From positions 1 through 64,000 of the forward strand of contig NW_027331392.1 of NCBI RefSeq assembly GCF_022965805.1: a stretch of DNA of 64,000 nucleotides. The letters run 5' to 3'. Shown piece after piece: positions 49,095-61,000 of this stretch. Source of the DNA: Primulina eburnea. Lineage: Eukaryota; Streptophyta; Magnoliopsida; Lamiales; Gesneriaceae. The notes under the pieces were generated by a model that saw only the letters and a list, made by a program, of their open reading frames with translations, ran no database searches and was not told the origin of the DNA. Each line of letters opens with the position of its first letter. Positions within the stretch are counted from its first letter, which is position 1. Position numbers and translations under genes: made by a program.

Positions 49095-52000
49095 CAAGTA
49101 GTAGAAAACAACAATTTTGTGCCAAGTTTAGCCCATAAAGTGTTCCAAAAGTAACTCAAGAATTTAATATCGCGACCAGAAACAATAGTCCTTGGCATGC
49201 CATGCAACCTAACGACTTCTCTAAAGAACAAATCCGCAATGTTTGAAGCAGCATCGGTTTTATGACAAGCTATAAAATATGCCATCTTAGAGAATCTATC
49301 CACAACAACAAAAATAGAATCGCTCGCCTTCTTAGTCCTAGGCAACCCCAAAATAAAGTCCATAGAAATGTCAATCCAAGTTCTTTTTAAGAATAGCACG
49401 TAAAAGTGTTCCCAAAGTTCTATTGACAACTTCAGTTTGTCCATCCGTTTGAGGATGACAAGAAGTAGAAACCAACAATTTTGTGCCAAGTTTAGCCCAT
49501 AAAGTCTTCCAAAATTAACACAAGAATTTAACATCGCGACCAGAAACAATAGCCTTAGGCATGCCATGCAACCTAACGACTTCTCTAAAGAACAAATCCG
49601 CAATGTATGAAGCATCATCGGTTTTATGACAAGCTATAAAATGTGCCATCTTAGAGAATCTATCCACAACAACAAAAATAGAATCCCTCCCCTTCTTAGT
49701 CCTAGGCAACCCCAAAATAAAGTCCATAGAAATGTCAATCCAAGTTCTTTTTAAGAATAGCACGTAAAAGTGTTCCCAAAGTTCTATTGAAAACTTCAGT
49801 TTGTCCATCCGTTTGAGGATGACAAGTAGTAGAAAACAACAATTTTGTGCCAAGTTTAGCCCATAAAGTCTTCCAAAAGTAACTCAAGAATTTAACATCG
49901 CGACCAGATACAATAGTCCTAGGCATGCCATGCAACCTAACGACTTCTCTAAAGAACAAATCCGCAATGTTTGAAGCATCATCGGTTTTATGACAAGCTA
50001 TAAAATATGCCATCTTAGAGAATCTATCCACAACAACAAAAATAGAATCCCTCGCCTTCTTAGTCCTAGGCAACCCCAAAATAAAGTCCATAGAAATGTC
50101 AATCCAAGTTCTTTTTAAGAATAGCACGTAAAAGTGTTCCCAAAGTTCTATTGACAACTTCAGTTTGTCCATCCGTTTGAGGATGACAAGTAGTAGAAAC
50201 CAACAATTTTGTGCCAAGTTTAGCCCATAAAGTCTTCCAAAATTAACACAAGAATTTAACATCGCGACCAGAAACAATAGCCCTAGGCATGCCATGCAAC
50301 CTAACGACTTCTCTAAAGAACAAATCCGCAATGTTTGAAGCATCATCGGTTTTATGACAAGCTATAAAATGTGCCATCTTAGAGAATCTATCCACAACAA
50401 CAAAAATAGAATCCCTCCCCTTCTTAGTCCTAGGCAACCCCAAAATAAAGTCCCTAGAAATGTCAATCCAAGTTCTTTTTAAGAATAGCACGCAAAAGTG
50501 TTCCCAAAGTTCTATTGACAACTTCAGTTTGTCCATCCGTTTGAGGATGACAAGTAGTAGAAAACAACAATTTTGTGCCAAGTTTAGCCCATAAAGTCTT
50601 CCAAAAGTAACTCAAGAATTTAACATCGCGACCAAAAACAATAGTTCTAGGCATGCCATGCAACCTAACGACTTCTCTAAAGAACAAATCCGTAATGTTT
50701 GAAGCATCATCGGTTTTATGACAAGCTTTAAAATGTGCCATCTTAGAGAATCTATCCACAACAACAAAAATAGAATCCCTACCTTATTAGTCCTAGGCAA
50801 CCCCAAAATAAAGTCCATAGAAATGTCAATCCAAATTCTTTTTAAGAATAGCACGCAAAAGTGTTCCCAAAGTTCTATTGACAACTTCAGTTTGTCCATC
50901 CGTTTGAGGATGACAAGTAGTAGAAAACAACAATTTTGTGCCAAGTTTAGCCCATAAAGTCTTCCAAAAGTAACTCAAGAATTTAACATCGCGACCAGAA
51001 ACAATAGTCCTAGGCATGCCATGCAACCTAACGACTTCTCTAAAGAACAAATCCGCAATGTTTGAAGCATCATCGGTTTTATGACAAGCTATAAAATGTG
51101 CCATCTTAGAGAATCTATCCACAACAACAAAAATAGAATCCCTCCCTTCTTAGTCCTAGGCAACCCCAAAATAAAGTCCATAGAAATGTCAATCCAAGTT
51201 CTTTTTAAGAATAGCACGCAAAAGTGTTCCCAAAGTTCTATTGACAACTTCAGTTTGTCCATCCGTTTGAGGATGACAAGTAGTAGAAACAACAATTTTG
51301 TGCCAAGTTTAGCCCATAAAGTCTTCCAAAAGTAACTCAAGAATTTAACATCGCGACCAGAAACAATAGCCTAGGCATGCCATGCAACCTAACGACTTCT
51401 CTAAAGAACAAATCCGCAATGTTTGAAGCATCATCGGTTTTATGACAAGCTATAAAATGTGCCATCTTAGAGAATCTATCCACAACAACAAAAATAGAAT
51501 CCCTCCCTTCTTAGTCCTAGGCAACCCCAAAATAAAGTCCATAGAAATGTCAATCCAAGTTCTTTTTAAGAATAGCACGCAAAAGTGTTCCCAAAGTTCT
51601 ATTGACAACTTCAGTTTGTCCATCCGTTTGAGGATGACAAGTAGTAGAAAACAACAATTTTGTGCCAAGTTTAGCCCATAAAGTCTTCCAAAAGTAACTC
51701 AAGAATTTAACATCGCGACCAAAACAATAGTCCTAGGCATGCCATGCAACCTAACGACTTCTCTAAAGAACAAATCCGCAATGTTTGAAGCATCATCGGT
51801 TTTATGACAAGCTATAAAATGTGCCATCTTAGAGAATCTATCCACAACAACAAAAATAGAATCCCTCCCCTTCTTAGTCCTAGGCAACCCCAAAATAAAG
51901 TCCATAGAAATGTCAATCCAAGTTCTTTTTAAGAATAGCACGCAAAAGTGTTCCCAAAGTTCTATTGACAACTTCAGTTTGTCCATCCGTTTGAGGATGA

Positions 52001-55000
52001 CAAGTAGTAGAAAACAACAATTTTGTGCCAAGTTTAGCCCATAAAGTCTTCCAAAAGTAACTCAAGAATTTAACATCGCGACCAGAAACAATAGTCCTAG
52101 GCATGCCATGCAACCTAACGACTTCTCTAAAGAACAAATCCGCAATGTTTGAAGCATCATCGGTTTTATGACAAGCTATAAAATGTGCCATCTTAGAGAA
52201 TCTATCCACAACAACAAAAATAGAATCCCTCCCCTTCTTAGTCCTAGGCAACCCCAAAATAAAGTCCATAGAAATGTCAATCCAAGTTCTTTTTAAGAAT
52301 AGCACGCAAAAGTGTTCCCAAAGTTCTATTGACAACTTCAGTTTGTCCATCCGTTTGAGGATGACAAGTAGTAGAAAACAACAATTTTGTGCCAAGTTTA
52401 GCCCATAAAGTCTTCCAAAAGTAACTCAAGAATTTAACATCGCGACCAGAAACAATAGTCCTAGGCATGCCATGCAACCTAACGACTTCTCTAAAGAACA
52501 AATCCGCAATGTTTGAAGCATCATCGGTTTTATGACAAGCTATAAAATGTGCCATCTTAGAGAATCTATCCACAACAACAAAAATAGAATCCCTACCCTT
52601 CTTAGTCCTAGGCAACCCCAAAATAAAGTCCATAGAAATGTCAATCCAAGTTCTTTTTAAGAATAGCACGCAAAAGTGTTCCCAAAGTTCTATTGACAAC
52701 TTCAGTTTGTCCATCCGTTTGAGGATGACAAGTAGTAGAAAACAACAATTTTGTGCCAAGTTTAGCCCATAAAGTCTTCCAAAAGTAACTCAAGAATTTA
52801 ACATCGCGACCAGAAACAATAGTCCTAGGCATGCCATGCAACCTAACGACTTCTCTAAAGAACAAATCCGCAATGTTTGAAGCATCATCGGTTTTATGAC
52901 AAGCTATAAAATGTGCCATCTTAGAGAATCTATCCACAACAACAAAAATAGAATCCCTCCCTTCTTAGTCCTAGGCAACCCCAAAATAAAGTCCATAGAA
53001 ATGTCAATCCAAGTTCTTTTTAAGAATAGCACGCAAAAGTGTTCCCAAAGTTCTATTGACAACTTCAGTTTGTCCATCCGTTTGAGGATGACAAGTAGTA
53101 GAAACCAACAATTTTGTGCCAAGTTTAGCCCATAAAGTCTTCCAAAAGTAACTACAAGAATTTAACATCGCGACCAGAAACAATAGTCCTAGGCATGCCA
53201 TGCAACCTAACGACTTCTCTAAAGAACAAATCCGCAATGTTTGAAGCATCATCGGTTTTATGACAAGCTATAAAATGTGCCATCTTAGAGAATCTATCCA
53301 CAACAACAAAAATAGAATCCCTCCCTTCTTAGTCCTAGGCAACCCCAAAATAAAGTCCATAGAAATGTCAATCCAAGTTCTTTTTAAGAATAGCACGCAA
53401 AAGTGTTCCCAAAGTTCTATTGACAACTTCAGTTTGTCCATCCGTTTGAGGATGACAAGTAGTAGAAAACAACAATTTTGTGCCAAGTTTAGCCCATAAA
53501 GTCTTCCAAAAGTAACTCAAGAATTTAACATCGCGACCAGAAACAATAGTCCTAGGCATGCCATGCAACCTAACGACTTCTCTAAAGAACAAATCCGCAA
53601 TGTTTGAAGCATCATCGGTTTTATGACAAGCTATAAAATGTGCCATCTTAGAGAATCTATCCACAACAACAAAAATAGAATCCCTACCCTTCTTAGTCCT
53701 AGGCAACCCCAAAATAAAGTCCATAGAAATGTCAATCCAAGTTCTTTTTAAGAATAGCACGCAAAAGTGTTCCCAAAGTTCTATTGACAACTTCAGTTTG
53801 TCCATCCGTTTGAGGATGACAAGTAGTAGAAAACAACAATTTTGTGCCAAGTTTAGCCCATAAAGTCTTCCAAAAGTAACTCAAGAATTTAACATCGCGA
53901 CCAGAAACAATAGTCCTAGGCATGCCATGCAACCTAACGACTTCTCTAAAGAACAAATCCGCAATGTTTGAAGCATCATCGGTTTTATGACAAGCTATAA
54001 AATGTGCCATCTTAGAGAATCTATCCACAACAACAAAAATAGAATCCCTCCCCTTCTTAGTCCTAGGCAACCCCAAAATAAAGTCCATAGAAATGTCAAT
54101 CCAAGTTCTTTTTAAGAATAGCACGCAAAAGTGTTCCCAAAGTTCTATTGACAACTTCAGTTTGTCCATCCGTTTGAGGATGACAAGTAGTAGAAAACAA
54201 CAATTTTGTGCCAAGTTTAGCCCATAAAGTCTTCCAAAAGTAACTCAAGAATTTAACATCGCGACCAGAAACAATAGTCCTAGGCATGCCATGCAACCTA
54301 ACGACTTCTCTAAAGAACAAATCCGCAATGTTTGAAGCATCATCGGTTTTATGACAAGCTATAAAATATGCCATCTTAGAGAATCTATCCACAACAACAA
54401 AAATAGAATCCCTCGCCTTCTTAGTCCTAGGCAACCCCAAAATAAAGTCCATAGAAATGTCAATCCAAGTTCTTTTTAAGAATAGCACGCAAAAGTGTTC
54501 CCAAAGTTCTATTGACAACTTCAGTTTGTCCATCCGTTTGAGGATGACAAGTAGTAGAAACCAACAATTTTGTGCCAAGTTTAGCCCATAAAGTCTTCCA
54601 AAAGTAACTCAAGAATTTAACATCGCGACCAGAAACAATAGTCCTAGGCATGCCATGCAACCTAACGACTTCTCTAAAGAACAAATCCGCAATGTTTGAA
54701 GCATCATCGGTTTTATGACAAGCTATAAAATGTGCCATCTTAGAGAATCTATCCACAACAACAAAAATAGAATCCCTCCCCTTCTTAGTCCTAGGCAACC
54801 CCAAAATAAAGTCCATAGAAATGTCAATCCAAGTTCTTTTTAAGAATAGCACGCAAAAGTGTTCCCAAAGTTCTATTGACAACTTCAGTTTGTCCATCCG
54901 TTTGAGGATGACAAGTAGTAGAAAACAACAATTTTGTGCCAAGTTTAGCCCATAAAGTCTTCCAAAAGTAACTCAAGAATTTAACATCGCGACCAGAAAC

Positions 55001-58000
55001 AATAGTCCTAGGCATGCCATGCAACCTAACGACTTCTCTAAAGAACAAATCCGCAATGTTTGAAGCATCATCGGTTTTATGACAAGCTATAAAATGTGCC
55101 ATCTTAGAGAATCTATCCACAACAACAAAAATAGAATCCCTCCCCTTCTTAGTCCTAGGCAACCCCAAAATAAAGTCCATAGAAATGTCAATCCAAGTTC
55201 TTTTTAAGAATAGCACGCAAAAGTGTTCCCAAAGTTCTATTGACAACTTCAGTTTGTCCATCCGTTTGAGGATGACAAGTAGTAGAAAACAACAATTTTG
55301 TGCCAAGTTTAGCCCATAAAGTCTTCCAAAAGTAACTCAAGAATTTAACATCGCGACCAGAAACAATAGTCCTAGGCATGCCATGCAACCTAACGACTTC
55401 TCTAAAGAACAAATCCGCAATGTTTGAAGCATCATCGGTTTTATGACAAGCTATAAAATGTGCCATCTTAGAGAATCTATCCACAACAACAAAAATAGAA
55501 TCCCTCCCTTCTTAGTCCTAGGCAACCCCAAAATAAAGTCCATAGAAATGTCAATCCAAGTTCTTTTTAAGAATAGCACGCAAAAGTGTTCCCAAAGTTC
55601 TATTGACAACTTCAGTTTGTCCATCCGTTTGAGGATGACAAGTAGTAGAAAACAACAATTTTGTGCCAAGTTTAGCCCATAAAGTCTTCCAAAAGTAACT
55701 CAAGAATTTAACATCGCGACCAGAAACAATAGTCCTAGGCATGCCATGCAACCTAACGACTTCTCTAAAGAACAAATCCGCAATGTTTGAAGCATCATCG
55801 GTTTTATGACAAGCTATAAAATGTGCCATCTTAGAGAATCTATCCACAACAACAAAAATAGAATCCCTCCCCTTCTTAGTCCTAGGCAACCCCAAAATAA
55901 AGTCCATAGAAATGTCAATCCAAGTTCTTTTTAAGAATAGCACGCAAAAGTGTTCCCAAAGTTCTATTGACAACTTCAGTTTGTCCATCCGTTTGAGGAT
56001 GACAAGTAGTAGAAAACAACAATTTTGTGCCAAGTTTAGCCCATAAAGTCTTCCAAAAGTAACTCAAGAATTTAACATCGCGACCAGAAACAATAGTCCT
56101 AGGCATGCCATGCAACCTAACGACTTCTCTAAAGAACAAATCCGCAATGTTTGAAGCATCATCGGTTTTATGACAAGCTATAAAATGTGCCATCTTAGAG
56201 AATCTATCCACAACAACAAAAATAGAATCCCTACCCTTCTTAGTCCTAGGCAACCCCAAAATAAAGTCCATAGAAATGTCAATCCAAGTTCTTTTTAAGA
56301 ATAGCACGCAAAAGTGTTCCCAAAGTTCTATTGACAACTTCAGTTTGTCCATCCGTTTGAGGATGACAAGTAGTAGAAAACAACAATTTTGTGCCAAGTT
56401 TAGCCCATAAAGTCTTCCAAAAGTAACTCAAGAATTTAACATCGCGACCAGAAACAATAGTCCTAGGCATGCCATGCAACCTAACGACTTCTCTAAAGAA
56501 CAAATCCGCAATGTTTGAAGCATCATCGGTTTTATGACAAGCTATAAAATGTGCCATCTTAGAGAATCTATCCACAACAACAAAAATAGAATCCCTCCCC
56601 TTCTTAGTCCTAGGCAACCCCAAAATAAAGTCCATAGAAATGTCAATCCAAGTTCTTTTTAAGAATAGCACGCAAAAGTGTTCCCAAAGTTCTATTGACA
56701 ACTTCAGTTTGTCCATCCGTTTGAGGATGACAAGTAGTAGAAAACAACAATTTTGTGCCAAGTTTAGCCCATAAAGTCTTCCAAAAGTAACTCAAGAATT
56801 TAACATCGCGACCAGAAACAATAGTCCTAGGCATGCCATGCAACCTAACGACTTCTCTAAAGAACAAATCCGCAATGTTTGAAGCATCATCGGTTTTATG
56901 ACAAGCTATAAAATGTGCCATCTTAGAGAATCTATCCACAACAACAAAAATAGAATCCCTCCCCTTCTTAGTCCTAGGCAACCCCAAAATAAAGTCCATA
57001 GAAATGTCAATCCAAGTTCTTTTTAAGAATAGCACGCAAAAGTGTTCCCAAAGTTCTATTGACAACTTCAGTTTGTCCATCCGTTTGAGGATGACAAGTA
57101 GTAGAAAACAACAATTTTGTGCCAAGTTTAGCCCATAAAGTCTTCCAAAAGTAACTCAAGAATTTAACATCGCGACCAGAAACAATAGTCCTAGGCATGC
57201 CATGCAACCTAACGACTTCTCTAAAGAACAAATCCGCAATGTTTGAAGCATCATCGGTTTTATGACAAGCTATAAAATGTGCCATCTTAGAGAATCTATC
57301 CACAACAACAAAAATAGAATCCCTCCCCTTCTTAGTCCTAGGCAACCCCAAAATAAAGTCCATAGAAATGTCAATCCAAGTTCTTTTTAAGAATAGCACG
57401 CAAAAGTGTTCCCAAAGTTCTATTGACAACTTCAGTTTGTCCATCCGTTTGAGGATGACAAGTAGTAGAAAACAACAATTTTGTGCCAAGTTTAGCCCAT
57501 AAAGTCTTCCAAAAGTAACTCAAGAATTTAACATCGCGACCAGAAACAATAGTCCTAGGCATGCCATGCAACCTAACGACTTCTCTAAAGAACAAATCCG
57601 CAATGTTTGAAGCATCATCGGTTTTATGACAAGCTATAAAATGTGCCATCTTAGAGAATCTATCCACAACAACAAAAATAGAATCCCTCCCCTTCTTAGT
57701 CCTAGGCAACCCCAAAATAAAGTCCATAGAAATGTCAATCCAAGTTCTTTTTAAGAATAGCACGCAAAAGTGTTCCCAAAGTTCTATTGACAACTTCAGT
57801 TTGTCCATCCGTTTGAGGATGACAAGTAGTAGAAAACAACAATTTTGTGCCAAGTTTAGCCCATAAAGTCTTCCAAAAGTAACTCAAGAATTTAACATCG
57901 CGACCAGAAACAATAGTCCTAGGCATGCCATGCAACCTAACGACTTCTCTAAAGAACAAATCCGCAATGTTTGAAGCATCATCGGTTTTATGACAAGCTA

Positions 58001-61000
58001 TAAAATGTGCCATCTTAGAGAATCTATCCACAACAACAAAAATAGAATCCCTCCCCTTCTTAGTCCTAGGCAACCCCAAAATAAAGTCCATAGAAATGTC
58101 AATCCAAGTTCTTTTTAAGAATAGCACGCAAAAGTGTTCCCAAAGTTCTATTGACAACTTCAGTTTGTCCATCCGTTTGAGGATGACAAGTAGTAGAAAA
58201 CAACAATTTTGTGCCAAGTTTAGCCCATAAAGTCTTCCAAAAGTAACTCAAGAATTTAACATCGCGACCAGAAACAATAGTCCTAGGCATGCCATGCAAC
58301 CTAACGACTTCTCTAAAGAACAAATCCGCAATGTTTGAAGCATCATCGGTTTTATGACAAGCTATAAAATGTGCCATCTTAGAGAATCTATCCACAACAA
58401 CAAAAATAGAATCCCTCCCCTTCTTAGTCCTAGGCAACCCCAAAATAAAGTCCATAGAAATGTCAATCCAAGTTCTTTTTAAGAATAGCACGCAAAAGTG
58501 TTCCCAAAGTTCTATTGACAACTTCAGTTTGTCCATCCGTTTGAGGATGACAAGTAGTAGAAAACAACAATTTTGTGCCAAGTTTAGCCCATAAAGTCTT
58601 CCAAAAGTAACTCAAGAATTTAACATCGCGACCAGAAACAATAGTCCTAGGCATGCCATGCAACCTAACGACTTCTCTAAAGAACAAATCCGCAATGTTT
58701 GAAGCATCATCGGTTTTATGACAAGCTATAAAATGTGCCATCTTAGAGAATCTATCCACAACAACAAAAATAGAATCCCTCCCCTTCTTAGTCCTAGGCA
58801 ACCCCAAAATAAAGTCCATAGAAATGTCAATCCAAGTTCTTTTTAAGAATAGCACGCAAAAGTGTTCCCAAAGTTCTATTGACAACTTCAGTTTGTCCAT
58901 CCGTTTGAGGATGACAAGTAGTAGAAAACAACAATTTTGTGCCAAGTTTAGCCCATAAAGTCTTCCAAAAGTAACTCAAGAATTTAACATCGCGACCAGA
59001 AACAATAGTCCTAGGCATGCCATGCAACCTAACGACTTCTCTAAAGAACAAATCCGCAATGTTTGAAGCATCATCGGTTTTATGACAAGCTATAAAATGT
59101 GCCATCTTAGAGAATCTATCCACAACAACAAAAATAGAATCCCTCCCCTTCTTAGTCCTAGGCAACCCCAAAATAAAGTCCATAGAAATGTCAATCCAAG
59201 TTCTTTTTAAGAATAGCACGCAAAAGTGTTCCCAAAGTTCTATTGACAACTTCAGTTTGTCCATCCGTTTGAGGATGACAAGTAGTAGAAAACAACAATT
59301 TTGTGCCAAGTTTAGCCCATAAAGTCTTCCAAAAGTAACTCAAGAATTTAACATCGCGACCAGAAACAATAGTCCTAGGCATGCCATGCAACCTAACGAC
59401 TTCTCTAAAGAACAAATCCGCAATGTTTGAAGCATCATCGGTTTTATGACAAGCTATAAAATGTGCCATCTTAGAGAATCTATCCACAACAACAAAAATA
59501 GAATCCCTCCCCTTCTTAGTCCTAGGCAACCCCAAAATAAAGTCCATAGAAATGTCAATCCAAGTTCTTTTTAAGAATAGCACGCAAAAGTGTTCCCAAA
59601 GTTCTATTGACAACTTCAGTTTGTCCATCCGTTTGAGGATGACAAGTAGTAGAAAACAACAATTTTGTGCCAAGTTTAGCCCATAAAGTCTTCCAAAAGT
59701 AACTCAAGAATTTAACATCGCGACCAGAAACAATAGTCCTAGGCATGCCATGCAACCTAACGACTTCTCTAAAGAACAAATCCGCAATGTTTGAAGCATC
59801 ATCGGTTTTATGACAAGCTATAAAATGTGCCATCTTAGAGAATCTATCCACAACAACAAAAATAGAATCCCTCCCCTTCTTAGTCCTAGGCAACCCCAAA
59901 ATAAAGTCCATAGAAATGTCAATCCAAGTTCTTTTTAAGAATAGCACGCAAAAGTGTTCCCAAAGTTCTATTGACAACTTCAGTTTGTCCATCCGTTTGA
60001 GGATGACAAGTAGTAGAAACCAACAATTTTGTGCCAAGTTTAGCCCATAAAGTCTTCCAAAAGTAACTACAAGAATTTAACATCGCGACCAGAAACAATA
60101 GTCCTAGGCATGCCATGCAACCTAACGACTTCTCTAAAGAACAAATCCGCAATGTTTGAAGCATCATCGGTTTTATGACAAGCTATAAAATGTGCCATCT
60201 TAGAGAATCTATCCACAACAACAAAAATAGAATCCCTCCCCTTCTTAGTCCTAGGCAACCCCAAAATAAAGTCCATAGAAATGTCAATCCAAGTTCTTTT
60301 TAAGAATAGCACGCAAAAGTGTTCCCAAAGTTCTATTGACAACTTCAGTTTGTCCATCCGTTTGAGGATGACAAGTAGTAGAAAACAACAATTTTGTGCC
60401 AAGTTTAGCCCATAAAGTCTTCCAAAAGTAACTCAAGAATTTAACATCGCGACCAGAAACAATAGTCCTAGGCATGCCATGCAACCTAACGACTTCTCTA
60501 AAGAACAAATCCGCAATGTTTGAAGCATCATCGGTTTTATGACAAGCTATAAAATGTGCCATCTTAGAGAATCTATCCACAACAACAAAAATAGAATCCC
60601 TCCCCTTCTTAGTCCTAGGCAACCCCAAAATAAAGTCCATAGAAATGTCAATCCAAGTTCTTTTTAAGAATAGCACGCAAAAGTGTTCCCAAAGTTCTAT
60701 TGACAACTTCAGTTTGTCCATCCGTTTGAGGATGACAAGTAGTAGAAAACAACAATTTTGTGCCAAGTTTAGCCCATAAAGTCTTCCAAAAGTAACTCAA
60801 GAATTTAACATCGCGACCAGAAACAATAGTCCTAGGCATGCCATGCAACCTAACGACTTCTCTAAAGAACAAATCCGCAATGTTTGAAGCATCATCGGTT
60901 TTATGACAAGCTATAAAATGTGCCATCTTAGAGAATCTATCCACAACAACAAAAATAGAATCCCTCCCCTTCTTAGTCCTAGGCAACCCCAAAATAAAGT

